64,000 bases of DNA from Actinomycetes bacterium (GCA_029780675.1 JAKOYE010000204.1:1-64000); one strand, 5' to 3'. Shown: positions 34,602-44,042, counted from the first letter of the stretch. The notes: generated by a model from the letters alone, not told the origin. Numbers and translations: made by a program.

Positions 34602-36086
34602 CTTCAGCACGATCGGCATTCCGTCGATCGGGATCGGCATGCCCGCGAAGTCGTACCTCGGCGTGTAGTTCGGGTGCGGTAGTTCCAGGCGGTAGTTGCG
34701 CAGCACCCGGTGCATGACCGACTTGATCTCCAGCTGGCCGAACACCAGGCCGATGCATTTGTGCGCGCCGCCGCCGAACGGTGCGAACGCGTAGCGGTGC
34801 CGCTTGTGCTCGGAACGCGGCGCGGCGAATCGGTCGGGATCGAACTTCTCCGGGTTGTCCCACAGTTCCGGGAGCATGTGGTTCAGGCCCGGCCACAGGT
34901 TGACGTTGGTGCCGGCCGGAACGTAGTAGCCCTGAATCGAGGTATCCCGGACAGCGCGACGGACGTTGAACGGCAGCGGGGTGACCATGCGCAGGCACTC
35001 GTTGATCACCAGGTCGAAGCTTTCCAGCTTGTCGAGGGTGTCGATGTCCAGCGGACCGTCGCCGATCAACCGGTCGCCCTCCTCACGGAGGCGTTCCTGC
35101 CACTCCGGGTTGGCCGCCAGGTGGTAGGCCATGGTGGTCATCGTCGACGACGAGGTGTCGTGGGCCGCCATCATCAGGAAGATCATGTGGTTGACGATGT
35201 CGGCATCGCTGAAGCTGTTGCCGTCCTCGTCGGCGATGTGGCAGAGCACCGTGAGCATGTCGGTGCCGTCGGTACCGCGCTTTTCGGCGACGCGCTGGGT
35301 GAAGTAGTCCTCGAGAACCTTGCGGGCCTGCAGTCCACGCCACCACTTGAACGGGGGGACGGGGGTGCGGATGATCGCCCCGCCCGCCCGGGTGGTGGTC
35401 TCGTAGGCCCCCTTGATCCTGGTCACCAGTTCGTGGTCGCTGCCAGGCTCGTGGCCCATGAACACCACGGCGCCGATGTCGAGGGTGAGTTCCTTGATCG
35501 CCGGCATGAACAGGAACCGGTTGTCGTTGACGGGCCAGGCCCCGTTCGGTGGGCTGGCCACCACCTTGGTGGCGACGGCGTCCATATGCGCGATGTAGCC
35601 GGACAGCCGGGTGCGGGTGAACGCCTCCTGCATGATCCGCCGGTGGAACATGTGCTCCTCGCCGTCCATCAGCAGGAGACCGCGGTTGAAGAACGGACCG
35701 ATGACGTCGTTCCACGCGACCGTCGTGAAGTCCTTGTTCCGGTTGGAGAAGACTTCCTGGGTGGCGTCGGGCCCGAGTGCGGCTATCGCGTTCAGTGCCG
35801 GGGTCTTGGTGAAGTAGACGGGTCCGTACTTGCGGTAGCTCTCCAGGACGAACTCCGGGCCGCCGCGGAAGATCTCGATGAGGTGGCCCAGCACGGGCAG
35901 ACCGGAGTTGCCCATCACGGGCTTGAGGCCGCTGCCGGCGGGCGGTTCGGCGTAGACGAACTCGTCCCAGTCCTGCTTGCGCAGATGCTCGTCGATGATG
36001 CCCATCCCGGGAATCGTCTGCAGCGTCGGCGTCAACCGCCGCCGCGCCTGGTCGAGCAGATAGTGCGGTGTGCTGATGGTTGCCAT
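34590..36086 (-). CDS. cyp136: Cytochrome P450, CYP136-like
   Basis: The ATG at 36086 begins MATISTPHYLLDQARR; the track start at 36338 is spurious. The 498-aa product has the I-helix AAHDTSSS, the ExxR motif in INECLRMVTPL and the haem loop FAPFGGGAHKCIG. Position between fadE22 and the TetR-SDR pair matches M. tuberculosis Rv3059 (CYP136). Substrate is not established; the family sits near CYP51-type sequences. The TetR gene divergent upstream likely represses it. Confidence 0.9.
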   Translation of the reverse strand: MATISTPHYLLDQARRRLTPTLQTIPGMGIIDEHLRKQDWDEFVYAEPPAGSGLKPVMGNSGLPVLGHLIEIFRGGPEFVLESYRKYGPVYFTKTPALNAIAALGPDATQEVFSNRNKDFTTVAWNDVIGPFFNRGLLLMDGEEHMFHRRIMQEAFTRTRLSGYIAHMDAVATKVVASPPNGAWPVNDNRFLFMPAIKELTLDIGAVVFMGHEPGSDHELVTRIKGAYETTTRAGGAIIRTPVPPFKWWRGLQARKVLEDYFTQRVAEKRGTDGTDMLTVLCHIADEDGNSFSDADIVNHMIFLMMAAHDTSSSTMTTMAYHLAANPEWQERLREEGDRLIGDGPLDIDTLDKLESFDLVINECLRMVTPLPFNVRRAVRDTSIQGYYVPAGTNVNLWPGLNHMLPELWDNPEKFDPDRFAAPRSEHKRHRYAFAPFGGGAHKCIGLVFGQLEIKSVMHRVLRNYRLELPHPNYTPRYDFAGMPIPIDGMPIVLKPIR

Positions 36087-36159
36087 GGGCGGTCGCTCCC
36101 TCGGCTCGGTGGTTGCCTCGAATGGCCGGACCGGCGGTACCGCAATCTTGGAGTTCGGG

Positions 36160-36173
36160 TTGACGGCTGTCAA
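36160..36173. promoter_or_regulatory. TTGACGGCTGTCAA dyad between cyp136 and TetR
   Basis: TTGAC-ggct-GTCAA lies between the divergent P450 and TetR genes. It is the likely TetR operator and shares TTGACxGCTGTC with the site at 6402 next to the other TetR-oxygenase pair. Confidence 0.55.
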
Positions 36174-36186
36174 GTTTTCTTCCGGC

Positions 36187-36849
36187 ATGGCGGTGGTGCA
36201 AGGTGAACGGGTGAGCGAAGCGCGGGAGTCCGATGAGGCGCCGCGCCGCCGCGGCGATCGGCAGCGACATGCGATCGTGCAGGCGGTGCGCGAGCTGCTG
36301 ACCGAAAAGCCGTTCGCCGAACTGTCGGTCAGCACCATCAGTGACCGGGCCGGGGTGGCGCGCTCGGGCTTCTACTTCTACTTCGACTCCAAGTACGCCG
36401 TGCTGGCGCACATCCTCGGCGAGGTCGCCGAGGAACTCGTGGAACTCACCGGCGACTTCGCCCCCCGAGGCGACGACGAGACACCTGCCCAGTTCGCCAA
36501 GCGGATGGTGCGCAGTGCCGCGGCGGTGTACGCCCACAACGACCCGGTGATGTCGGCGTGTAACAGCGCGCGCAGCACCGACGCCGAGATCCGCGACATC
36601 CTCGACGGGTACAACGAGGCCGTCATCGATCAGGTCGTGGCGATCGTCGAACCGGAGATCGCCGCGGGCACTGCCGATCCGATCACCGGCGACGTTCGAG
36701 GTCTGGTCCGCACGCTTTCGGCCGCGACCGCCCTGGCGCTGTCTGGGGAGTCGCTGTTCCTGGGCCCGGAGCGGGAACTCGACCGCACCGTGGACGTCTT
36801 GGAGAAACTTTGGCTGCACGCGCTGTGGGGCGGTCGCGCGGAGGAGTAG
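36187..36849 (+). CDS. TetR-family repressor beside cyp136
   Basis: I choose ATG at 36187; the track start at 36070 overlaps the P450. The 220-aa product has a TetR HTH (SVSTISDRAGVARSGFYFYFDSKYAVL) and an EthR-like C-terminal domain. It corresponds by position to M. tuberculosis Rv3058c. It is followed 16 nt later by an SDR gene, so the two may share a transcript. Confidence 0.88.
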   Translation: MAVVQGERVSEARESDEAPRRRGDRQRHAIVQAVRELLTEKPFAELSVSTISDRAGVARSGFYFYFDSKYAVLAHILGEVAEELVELTGDFAPRGDDETPAQFAKRMVRSAAAVYAHNDPVMSACNSARSTDAEIRDILDGYNEAVIDQVVAIVEPEIAAGTADPITGDVRGLVRTLSAATALALSGESLFLGPERELDRTVDVLEKLWLHALWGGRAEE

Positions 36850-36865
36850 CGGTATCATCCCCGCC

Positions 36866-37735
36866 ATGACCGACACCTTCGCCGGCAAGCGGGTTCTGGT
36901 GACCGGCGCGGCCAGCGGTATCGGACGGGCAGTCGCCCTCCGGTTGGCCGCCGATGGGGCGGTGCTCTTTCTGACCGACGTCAATCGGGAGGGCCTGGAG
37001 GCCACCGTCGAGGCGGCGCGAGACGCCGGGGCCGAGGTTGCCGACCATCGGGCGCTGGACATCGCCGACTACGACGCGGTGGCCCGCTTCGGCGCCGACA
37101 TCCACTCTCGGCACCCGGCGATGGACGCGGTGCTGAACGTTGCCGGTGTGTCGGCCTGGGGGACTGTCGACCAACTGACCCACCGGCACTGGCGGGCGAT
37201 GGTCGATGTGAACCTGATGGGGCCGATCCACGTCATCGAGGCCTTCATACCGCCGATGGTGGCGGCCGGACGTGGCGGGTATCTGGTGAACGTGTCCTCG
37301 GCGGCCGGGTTGCTGGCGCTGCCGTGGCATGCCGCCTACAGCGCCAGTAAGTACGGGCTGCGGGGGCTGTCGGAGGTCCTGCGTTTCGATCTCGCGCGCC
37401 ACGACATCGGCGTCTCGGTGGTGGTGCCCGGCGCCGTCAACACCCCACTGGTGAACTCGGTGGAGATCGCCGGTGTGGACCGCGACCACCCGCACGTGCA
37501 GCGTTGGGTCCGGCTGTTCAGCGGCCATGCCGTGGCGTCCGAGAAGGTCGCCGACCAGATCCTCAAGGGGATGGCCCGAAACCGGTTCCTGATCTACACC
37601 TCCGCCGACATCCGCGCCCTGTACGCGTTCAAGAGATTGGCCTGGTGGCCCTACAGCGTCGTGATGACCCGGGTGAACGTCCTGTTCACCCGGGCGCTGC
37701 GGCCGCGTGGTGCCCGATCCCTCCCGCCGGCCTAG
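36866..37735 (+). CDS. Short-chain dehydrogenase/reductase (Rv3057c-like)
   Basis: The 289-aa product has TGAASGIG near the N-terminus, NVAG, and the catalytic YSASKYG motif with an upstream Ser. It has a longer C-terminal end (residues 245-289) with hydrophobic and basic residues, seen in lipid-related SDRs. Position matches Rv3057c. Co-expression with cyp136's regulator suggests a shared oxidative step. It overlaps the convergent TetR by 4 nt. Confidence 0.9.
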   Translation: MTDTFAGKRVLVTGAASGIGRAVALRLAADGAVLFLTDVNREGLEATVEAARDAGAEVADHRALDIADYDAVARFGADIHSRHPAMDAVLNVAGVSAWGTVDQLTHRHWRAMVDVNLMGPIHVIEAFIPPMVAAGRGGYLVNVSSAAGLLALPWHAAYSASKYGLRGLSEVLRFDLARHDIGVSVVVPGAVNTPLVNSVEIAGVDRDHPHVQRWVRLFSGHAVASEKVADQILKGMARNRFLIYTSADIRALYAFKRLAWWPYSVVMTRVNVLFTRALRPRGARSLPPA

Positions 37736-38373
37736 CGTCGGCGGGACCGCCGCACAGTTTCGCGGCGACACAGTTTCACCGCTACCTCGGCCCAGCCGTC
37801 GGCCAGTTCCTCCGGGGTCCGGTGGCGATCGAGTAGCTGATGGCGGACGTACCCGGCGTTCACCAGGCTCAGCAGCGCGTCGGCCTGGATGTCGAGATCC
37901 CCGTCTGCGCCGGCCCGGGCGAGCAGCAACCGGACATGGGTGTGCAGCACCGCCCCGGCGGGGCCGTACCCGCCGGGACTGTCGCGCTCGGCTTCGCAGA
38001 GCACGTCGGAGTGCCGGCGGACGAAGTCCAGGCGCAGCCGACCGAAGGCCAGCAGCCGTGGCAGCGGCGGGGCCTGCGGACCCAGCGGCGGCGGCCCGAA
38101 CATGAATGCCTGCTGCATCTCCTGCTCGTCGGCGTCGAGGAGGGCGCGCATCAGGCCGGCGCGGCTGCCGAACCGGCGGAACAGGGTGCCCTTGCCCACC
38201 CCGGCCGCCGCGGCGACGTCATCCATGGTCACCGCGGCGGCTCCCTGATCCATGACCAGTCGGCGGGCGGCATCAAGTACCCGGCTCCGGTTGCGGGTGG
38301 CGTCTCCGCGCTGCCGAGGGACCAGCAGCGGCAGGTCGGTGACCGCATCGGCACCGGGGTCTGACGCTGGCAC
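37732..38373 (-). CDS. TetR-family repressor (Rv3055-like)
   Basis: The 213-aa product has an N-terminal HTH (TMDDVAAAAGVGKGTLFRRFGSRAGLM) and an Arg-rich C-terminus. It is divergent from the FMN reductase gene. A 20-nt palindrome lies between them. Position matches Rv3055. Note that dinP (Rv3056), which separates Rv3055 and Rv3057c in M. tuberculosis, is absent here. Confidence 0.88.
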   Translation of the reverse strand: MPASDPGADAVTDLPLLVPRQRGDATRNRSRVLDAARRLVMDQGAAAVTMDDVAAAAGVGKGTLFRRFGSRAGLMRALLDADEQEMQQAFMFGPPPLGPQAPPLPRLLAFGRLRLDFVRRHSDVLCEAERDSPGGYGPAGAVLHTHVRLLLARAGADGDLDIQADALLSLVNAGYVRHQLLDRHRTPEELADGWAEVAVKLCRRETVRRSRRR

Positions 38374-38400
38374 CCATTCACGATAGCGCAGGCCGGAATA

Positions 38401-38420
38401 AAGCGGACTGTAGTCCGCTT
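38401..38420. promoter_or_regulatory. Perfect 9-bp-arm operator for the divergent TetR
   Basis: AAGCGGACTGTAGTCCGCTT has arms AAGCGGACT and AGTCCGCTT around GT, a perfect inverted repeat between the TetR gene and the FMN reductase gene. This is a standard TetR operator layout; it probably represses both genes. Confidence 0.8.
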
Positions 38421-38476
38421 GGACTGACGGGATGGCGTGGGACGTGCGCCACCGGGATCACGAGAGGGGAAGCGGT

Positions 38477-39031
38477 ATGACAGAGGTGTTGGCGGAGGTG
38501 AACGTGCTGGTGCTGGTGGGCAGTCTGCGGGAAGCATCGGTGAACCGGAGGTTGGCGGAACTGGCCGTCGGGACCGCCCCCGACGGGGTGCGGCTGACGG
38601 TGTATCCCGGTCTTGCCGAACTGCCGTTCTACAACGAGGACATCGACTCCGGCACCCCGCCCGGTCCGGCAGCTGAACTGCGCGCCGCGGCGGGCGAGGC
38701 CGACGCTTTACTGGTGGTGACGCCGGAGTACAACGGCACGATCCCGGCGGTGCTCAAGAACGCCATCGACTGGTTGTCCCGGCCGTACGGCAACAGTGCC
38801 ATCACCGGCACCCCGGTGGCGGTCATCGGCGCCGCTCAGGGTCGCTATGGCGGTACCTGGGCGCACGACGAGGCGCGCAAGTCGTTCGGTATCGCCGGTG
38901 CGCGGGTACTGGAAGGCGGCAGGTTCTCGCTGCCCATCGCCGATCTCGACGGTGCGGAGCCGGCGGACAGCCCCCGGGTTGCCGCCGCGGTACGCCAGGC
39001 CGTCGTGGATCTCGTCGCGGCGGTGGCCTGA
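38477..39031 (+). CDS. NADPH-dependent FMN reductase/quinone reductase
   Basis: The ATG at 38477 follows AGAGGGGAAG. The 184-aa flavodoxin-fold product has LVGSLREASVNRRLAEL for FMN phosphate and TPEYNGTIPAVLKNAIDW. It matches Rv3054c by position and type. Enzymes of this family reduce quinones or azo compounds with NAD(P)H and protect against electrophiles. The TetR upstream with its operator suggests induction by a quinone-like ligand. Confidence 0.88.
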   Translation: MTEVLAEVNVLVLVGSLREASVNRRLAELAVGTAPDGVRLTVYPGLAELPFYNEDIDSGTPPGPAAELRAAAGEADALLVVTPEYNGTIPAVLKNAIDWLSRPYGNSAITGTPVAVIGAAQGRYGGTWAHDEARKSFGIAGARVLEGGRFSLPIADLDGAEPADSPRVAAAVRQAVVDLVAAVA

Positions 39032-39154
39032 TCCTGTCGGTGGCGGCTGGTAGACAGCGATTATGCAACGACGGCTGCGGCGTGTTGTGACATGCGACAC
39101 GCCGCAGCGGGCGTCCGCCAACCACTTACGACCTGGGAATTTCACAAATGTCAT

Positions 39155-39202
39155 TCGGAATATGTTGTAGGCCTTCTGTTGGTCACCCACTAGGTGTAGT
39201 GT
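39155..39202 (+). promoter_or_regulatory. NrdR box pair upstream of nrdHIE
   Basis: CCACTAGGTGTAGTGT (39187-39202) matches the NrdR consensus aCACwAtATaTwGTGt on its right half. A degenerate copy, TCGGAATATGTTGTAG (39155-39170), lies 32 bp upstream. The same 32-bp spacing is found before nrdF2. The upstream box is weak. Confidence 0.6.
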
Positions 39203-39319
39203 TTGGCAGGCCGACGGACCGGGGATCCTCCGGTAGCCGGAACACCGATTTCGCACAATTCGCCAGGGCGTCCTTCGTCATGATCGACGCCCCGTCCAGC
39301 CCGAGGAGCTGAGCCGCAG

Positions 39320-39559
39320 ATGACCATCACCGTCTACACCAAACCCGCCTGCGTTCAGTGCAACGCCACCTACAAGGCGCTCGACAAGCAGGGCCTGGCC
39401 TACGAGGTCGTCGACATCACCGAAGTTCCCGAGGCCCGCGACTACGTGATGGCGCTCGGCTACCTGCAGGCTCCGGTGGTCGTGGCCGGTGGCGAGCACT
39501 GGTCGGGCTTCCGTCCGGACCGGATCAAAGCGCTCGGCGCCGCGGCGCTGTCGGCCTGA
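39320..39559 (+). CDS. nrdH: NrdH-redoxin
   Basis: The 79-aa product starts [22 protein letters not shown] with redox Cys 11 and 14 (CVQC). It has the C-terminal WSGFRPDRI that distinguishes NrdH from thioredoxin. It supplies electrons to class Ib ribonucleotide reductase NrdEF. First gene of nrdHIE; control by NrdR is indicated by boxes upstream. Confidence 0.96.
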   Translation: MTITVYTKPACVQCNATYKALDKQGLAYEVVDITEVPEARDYVMALGYLQAPVVVAGGEHWSGFRPDRIKALGAAALSA

Positions 39560-39582
39560 CGCGCGGAATCTCGGGGGCAGCG

Positions 39583-40080
39583 GTGGAACCGGAGAGCGGC
39601 CCGGTGCGGGTGGTGTACTTCTCCAGCGTTTCGGAGAACACCCACCGCTTCGTGCAGAAGCTCGGGCTTCCCGCCGTCCGGATTCCGCTGCACGGCCGGA
39701 TCGAGGTGGACGAACCGTACGTCCTGATCCTGCCGACCTACGGCGGTGGAAAGGCTAACGGTCCCGATGCTGATCCCGGTTCCAATGCCGGGGGCTACGT
39801 CCCCAAGCAGGTCATCGCATTTTTGAACAACGAGCACAACCGATCGCTGATCCGCGGCGTGATCGCAGCGGGCAACACCAACTTTGGCGCGGAGTTCTGC
39901 TACGCGGGCAATGTGGTCTCCCGAAAGTGCGGGGTGCCCTATCTGTACCGATTCGAGTTAATGGGAACCGCGGAGGACGTCGAGGCCGTCCGTGCGGGTC
40001 TGGCTGATTTTTGGACGGACCTTGGTGTCCGAGAAAGGGACGACACGTGTCACCAACCGTCGCAGCTGCAGAGCCTGTAA
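39583..40080 (+). CDS. nrdI: NrdI flavodoxin
   Basis: GTG at 39583 is 23 nt after nrdH; the track start lies inside nrdH. The 165-aa product has [14 protein letters not shown] (FMN phosphate loop), LPTYGGG and [10 protein letters not shown]. NrdI supplies superoxide or a related oxidant for assembling the Mn2 tyrosyl-radical cofactor of NrdF. Its last 34 nt overlap nrdE. Confidence 0.95.
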   Translation: MEPESGPVRVVYFSSVSENTHRFVQKLGLPAVRIPLHGRIEVDEPYVLILPTYGGGKANGPDADPGSNAGGYVPKQVIAFLNNEHNRSLIRGVIAAGNTNFGAEFCYAGNVVSRKCGVPYLYRFELMGTAEDVEAVRAGLADFWTDLGVRERDDTCHQPSQLQSL

Positions 40081-42215
40081 CGATCACCCCGCATCCGCTG
40101 CAGGGGGAGACCGACTATCACGCGCTCAACGCGATGCTGAACCTGTATGACGCCGACGGCAAGATTCAGTTCGACATGGACGTCCTGGCCGCGCGGCAGT
40201 ACTTCCTCGAGCACGTCAACCAGAACACGGTCTTCTTCCACAATCAGGACGAGAAGCTCGACTACCTGATCAGGGAGAACTATTACGAGCGTGAGGTTCT
40301 CGACCAGTACTCACGCAACTTCGTCAAGACGCTGCTGGACCGCGCCTACGCCAAGAAGTTCCGCTTCCCGACCTTCCTCGGCGCGTTCAAGTACTACACC
40401 TCCTACACCCTGAAGACCTTCGACGGGAAGCGCTATCTGGAGCGCTTCGAGGACCGCGTCGTCATGGTGTCGCTGACGCTGGCCGCCGGCGACACCGCGC
40501 TGGCCGAGCACCTGGTCGACGAGATCATGGACGGCCGGTTCCAGCCGGCCACGCCGACCTTCCTCAACTCCGGCAAGAAGCAACGCGGCGAGCCCGTCAG
40601 CTGCTTCCTGCTGCGTATCGAGGACAACATGGAGTCCATCGGACGCTCGATCAACTCCGCGTTGCAGCTGTCCAAGCGCGGTGGCGGAGTCGCCCTGCTG
40701 CTGAGCAACATTCGCGAACATGGCGCGCCGATCAAGAACATCGAGAACCAGAGCTCGGGCGTCATCCCGATCATGAAGCTGCTGGAGGACTCGTTCTCCT
40801 ATGCCAACCAGCTGGGTGCGCGTCAGGGTGCCGGGGCGGTGTACCTGCATGCCCACCATCCCGACATCTACCGCTTCCTGGACACCAAGCGAGAGAACGC
40901 CGACGAGAAGATCCGGATCAAGACGCTCAGCCTGGGCGTGGTGATTCCCGACATCACCTTCGAGCTGGCCAAGCACAACGAGGACATGTACCTGTTCTCG
41001 CCCTACGACGTCGAGCGCGTCTACGGGGTGCCGTTCGCCGACATCTCGGTCACCGAGAAGTACTACGAGATGGTCGACGACGCGCGAATCCGCAAGCACA
41101 AGATCAAGGCCCGCGAGTTCTTCCAGACGCTGGCCGAGCTGCAGTTCGAGTCCGGCTACCCGTACATCATGTTCGAGGACACGGTCAACCGCGCCAATCC
41201 CATCGACGGCAAGATCACGCACTCCAACCTGTGCTCGGAGATTCTGCAGGTCTCGACGCCCTCGACGTTCAACGAGGACCTCTCGTACTCCCATGTGGGC
41301 AAGGACATTTCCTGCAACCTCGGTTCGCTGAACATCGCCAAGGCGATGGACTCCCCGGACTTCGCTCAGACCATCGAGGTGGCCATCCGGGCGTTGACGG
41401 CCGTCAGCGACCAGACCCACATCACGTCGGTGCCCTCGATCGAGAAGGGCAACAGCGAGGCCCATGCGATCGGTCTGGGGCAGATGAACCTGCACGGATA
41501 CCTTGCGCGCGAGCGGATCTTCTACGGTTCCGAAGAGGGCGTCGACTTCACGAACATCTACTTCTACACGGTGCTCTACCACGCATTGCGCGCGTCGAAC
41601 AAGATCGCCATCGAACGGGGTACGGCCTTCACCGGCTTCGAGAAGTCCAAGTACGCCAGCGGTGAGTTCTTCGACAAGTACACCGAGCAGATCTGGGAGC
41701 CCAAGACCGACCGGGTCCGAAAGTTGTTCGCCGACGCCGGAATCCGTATCCCGAACACCGACGACTGGCAGCGGCTCAAGGAGTCGGTGATGGCCCACGG
41801 TATCTACAACCAGAACCTGCAGGCTGTCCCACCGACGGGGTCGATCTCCTACATCAACCACTCGACGAGTTCGATCCACCCGATCGCGTCGAAGGTCGAG
41901 ATCCGCAAGGAGGGCAAGATCGGCCGGGTCTACTACCCGGCGCCCTACATGACCAACGACAACCTGGAGTACTACCAGGACGCCTACGAGATCGGCTACG
42001 AGAAGATCATCGACACCTACGCCGCGGCCACCCAGCATGTGGACCAGGGGCTGAGTCTGACGCTGTTCTTCAAGGACACCGCGACGACCCGCGATGTGAA
42101 CAAGGCGCAAATCTACGCCTGGCGCAAGGGCATCAAGACGCTGTACTACATCCGGTTGCGGCAGATGGCACTGGAGGGCACCGAGGTCGAGGGCTGCGTG
42201 TCCTGCATGCTGTAG
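40047..42215 (+). CDS. nrdE: Class Ib ribonucleotide reductase large subunit NrdE
   Basis: I choose GTG at 40047, preceded by GAGAAAGGGACGACAC, over the track start at 40011. The 722-aa product agrees with M. tuberculosis NrdE (about 725 aa). The catalytic Cys/Asn/Glu region includes SNLCSEI and the C-terminal redox pair is CVSCML. It converts ribonucleoside diphosphates to deoxy forms with NrdF, in the cytoplasm. Followed by a strong terminator. Confidence 0.97.
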   Translation: MSPTVAAAEPVTITPHPLQGETDYHALNAMLNLYDADGKIQFDMDVLAARQYFLEHVNQNTVFFHNQDEKLDYLIRENYYEREVLDQYSRNFVKTLLDRAYAKKFRFPTFLGAFKYYTSYTLKTFDGKRYLERFEDRVVMVSLTLAAGDTALAEHLVDEIMDGRFQPATPTFLNSGKKQRGEPVSCFLLRIEDNMESIGRSINSALQLSKRGGGVALLLSNIREHGAPIKNIENQSSGVIPIMKLLEDSFSYANQLGARQGAGAVYLHAHHPDIYRFLDTKRENADEKIRIKTLSLGVVIPDITFELAKHNEDMYLFSPYDVERVYGVPFADISVTEKYYEMVDDARIRKHKIKAREFFQTLAELQFESGYPYIMFEDTVNRANPIDGKITHSNLCSEILQVSTPSTFNEDLSYSHVGKDISCNLGSLNIAKAMDSPDFAQTIEVAIRALTAVSDQTHITSVPSIEKGNSEAHAIGLGQMNLHGYLARERIFYGSEEGVDFTNIYFYTVLYHALRASNKIAIERGTAFTGFEKSKYASGEFFDKYTEQIWEPKTDRVRKLFADAGIRIPNTDDWQRLKESVMAHGIYNQNLQAVPPTGSISYINHSTSSIHPIASKVEIRKEGKIGRVYYPAPYMTNDNLEYYQDAYEIGYEKIIDTYAAATQHVDQGLSLTLFFKDTATTRDVNKAQIYAWRKGIKTLYYIRLRQMALEGTEVEGCVSCML

Positions 42216-42233
42216 GGGTTTTCCGGACGAGTC

Positions 42234-42272
42234 GCAGGCCAGGGGCGAAATACCCCCTGGCCTGCTTCTTTA
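42234..42272 (+). terminator. Intrinsic terminator after nrdE
   Basis: A perfect 12-bp stem, GCAGGCCAGGGG (42234-42245) with CCCCTGGCCTGC (42254-42265), is followed by TTCTTTA. It closes the nrdHIE operon. Confidence 0.93.
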
Positions 42273-42297
42273 TCCGATGGCGAGCCCGCTCAAGGAA

Positions 42298-42325
42298 TGC
42301 ACAGTTAGATTGATCTATCTGTGCA
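42298..42325. promoter_or_regulatory. 28-bp palindromic operator before the toxin-antitoxin pair
   Basis: Arms TGCACAGTTAGAT and ATCTATCTGTGCA pair at 12 of 13 positions around TG. The site covers AT-rich promoter-like sequence and lies just ahead of the GTG at 42340/42346. The HTH antitoxin is the obvious candidate to bind it. Confidence 0.78.
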
Positions 42326-42345
42326 TCGGGCCTACGATCGTGCTC

Positions 42346-43020
42346 GTGTCCGAAACTCTCACCATCGATCCGGCGTGCACCTCCGAAGCCGAGTGGATAG
42401 TCATCCTCCGCGATCGGTTCAACGCGGCAAAGGCTGCCGGTGAGGTCGTCGACATCAGTACTCGGATCGAAACCTTCAGCCCTTCTGAAGTGGCCAGGCG
42501 CCTCGGGTTGGACCGTTCGACGATCAGCCGCAAAATTAAGGCAGGGGAGATCGAGGCGATCCGGGTCGGAGCCCACCACCGCATTACCCGTCGGGAGTTT
42601 GAACGCTTCCGTGACGGGCTGGCGCCTGACCCGTCGTTCACCTATCGGGATTTCGTCGACATTGTCTCCGGCGGCGAAGATTGGCATTTCGCCGCGCGGC
42701 AGCTCCGGGAATTGGTGATCCGCAGCAAGCGCGCCGGGTCGGTGGAGGCGGTCGATGCGATCCATCGCGACCCGGGATTGACCGGAATTCGCGGCTGGGA
42801 CGCCATCGTCGGTGGGGTGGCGCACCTGACCGGACGCGACCGCGTTTCCGGCTCCGCTCTCCTCGACTGGTGCTTCGAACCGGAAAGATATTGCCCGAGC
42901 GTTATTTTCGACCCATTTGGTGTACCCACGAAGTATTTCTGGATCGACTATCTGCGCACCCCGATCGAGTTACGAGTGCGCAATGTGCTGTATCCCGCGG
43001 GGAACCTGGAAGGAGTCTGA
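42346..43020 (+). CDS. HTH antitoxin of a probable toxin-antitoxin pair
   Basis: The start at 42277 in the track would place the operator within the gene, so I use GTG at 42346 (GTG 42340 also possible). The 224-aa product has an excisionase-like HTH (residues 43-90: FSPSEVARRLGLDRSTISRKIKAGEIEAIRVGAHHRITRREFERFR), then an uncharacterised C-terminal domain (100-224) with Trp- and Asp-rich segments. It is followed at 4 nt by a nucleotidyltransferase-like gene. Antitoxin function with autoregulation is inferred from this arrangement. Confidence 0.75.
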   Translation: MSETLTIDPACTSEAEWIVILRDRFNAAKAAGEVVDISTRIETFSPSEVARRLGLDRSTISRKIKAGEIEAIRVGAHHRITRREFERFRDGLAPDPSFTYRDFVDIVSGGEDWHFAARQLRELVIRSKRAGSVEAVDAIHRDPGLTGIRGWDAIVGGVAHLTGRDRVSGSALLDWCFEPERYCPSVIFDPFGVPTKYFWIDYLRTPIELRVRNVLYPAGNLEGV

Positions 43021-43024
43021 GGCG

Positions 43025-43552
43025 GTGTTCAGGAGGGAATTCACCGCCGATCAGATGCGCGATCTGCTGGCCGAACTCGATGCGGAACTTCAGCGTGTCG
43101 GCAAAGCCGCCATCATCTTCGTCGTCGGGGGCGCGGCGATGGCGCTGGCCTACAACGCCGAGTGTGCTTCTGCCGACATCGATGGAACGTTCGAGCCCCG
43201 AGACGTGGTGTTGGACGCCGCGGCTGTTGTCGCCCGTCGCTTCAACCTCGACAGGAACTGGCTCAGTGACGGTGTCCGGGACTTCATGCCGCCGGTGCCC
43301 GATGACCACCCTCGTGGGGAGCGGATCGGTCCGGCGCTTGTCATCGAGATCGCCTCTCCTGAGTACGTGTTGGCGATGAAGTCGATGACCAGCCGTAAGT
43401 CCGATGGCGATCTCATCGACGCGGTCGATCTCTGCAGGATGTTGGGCATCGAGGATGAGGCTGCGCTGGAAGCTGTTGTGCGCCGGTACTTTCCCGAAGG
43501 AGCTTTCGGAACCCAGGAACTGTTCTTTGAACGGATCATCGACGCCCTGTGA
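43025..43552 (+). CDS. DUF6036-like nucleotidyltransferase toxin
   Basis: GTG at 43025 follows GGAAGGAGTCTGAGGC; the track start at 42917 is inside the antitoxin. The 175-aa product has FVVGGAAMALAYN (35-44) and ADID (50-53), the G-G-x and DxD pattern of minimal nucleotidyltransferases, resembling the DUF6036/AbiEii group. It probably adds nucleotides to an RNA or protein target as a toxin. An alternative is a benign MNT-type enzyme. The metal-site Asp pair is intact. The pair sits between nrdE and downstream genes, absent from the M. tuberculosis order. Confidence 0.75.
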   Translation: MFRREFTADQMRDLLAELDAELQRVGKAAIIFVVGGAAMALAYNAECASADIDGTFEPRDVVLDAAAVVARRFNLDRNWLSDGVRDFMPPVPDDHPRGERIGPALVIEIASPEYVLAMKSMTSRKSDGDLIDAVDLCRMLGIEDEAALEAVVRRYFPEGAFGTQELFFERIIDAL

Positions 43553-43627
43553 GGGCGGGTTGATGGTGCTCTACCGTGTCCGGGTCTGGGGCGGGGCGCG
43601 CTGGTGAAGCCGTTGGCGCCGTGACGA

Positions 43628-44014
43628 TTACCGTTTGCGGGCCTTATCGGCCTGCGACGCCTTGAGCCTGCGCTTCTCCTGCAGCACCGCCTGGTAGCTC
43701 TCACGTTCGGCGATCAGCCATTCCGGCTTGTCCGCCAGCAGCGCGTCGATCTGTGCGGTGGTCAGCGGATCGACCACGCCGCCGCGTGCCAGACCGGAGA
43801 TCGAGACGCCAAGTTTGGCCGCCACGAGATTTTTCGGATGCGGGCCGTTCATGCGGAGGTCGATGAGCCACTGCGGCGGATCGGCCGATAGCGCGGCCAA
43901 TTCGGCCCGGGTGATGGAGTTCTCCCGGAACTCGGCCGGGGTTGCGGGCAGGTACACGTCCAGCTTCTTGGCCGCCGTGGCGGGCTTCATGGACTGTGCG
44001 TCAGGCCTGCTCAT
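43628..44014 (-). CDS. DUF5997 family protein
   Basis: The 128-aa protein has no signal peptide, is Lys/Arg-rich at its C-terminus, and contains LGVSISGLARGGVVDPLTTAQIDALLADKPEWLIAER and PPQWLIDLRMNGPHPKNLVAAKLGVS. I recognise this as the actinobacterial DUF5997 family of unknown function. The two PPQWL/KPEWL copies suggest an internal duplication. It is divergent from the LysR-domain gene with 28 nt between, a pairing I recall in other Actinobacteria. Confidence 0.82.
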   Translation of the reverse strand: MSRPDAQSMKPATAAKKLDVYLPATPAEFRENSITRAELAALSADPPQWLIDLRMNGPHPKNLVAAKLGVSISGLARGGVVDPLTTAQIDALLADKPEWLIAERESYQAVLQEKRRLKASQADKARKR

Positions 44015-44042
44015 GACACGAGCTTATCGGTAGCCTGGGGCG

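Noticed and set aside
35083-37062. 659-aa ORF across cyp136, TetR and SDR
   Set aside because: Crosses three supported genes and a divergent promoter; no domain recognised.
40311-42110. 599-aa ORF antisense to nrdE
   Set aside because: Shadow of nrdE; no ribosome site, no recognisable domain, and Val/Asp/Arg-rich composition typical of antisense frames.
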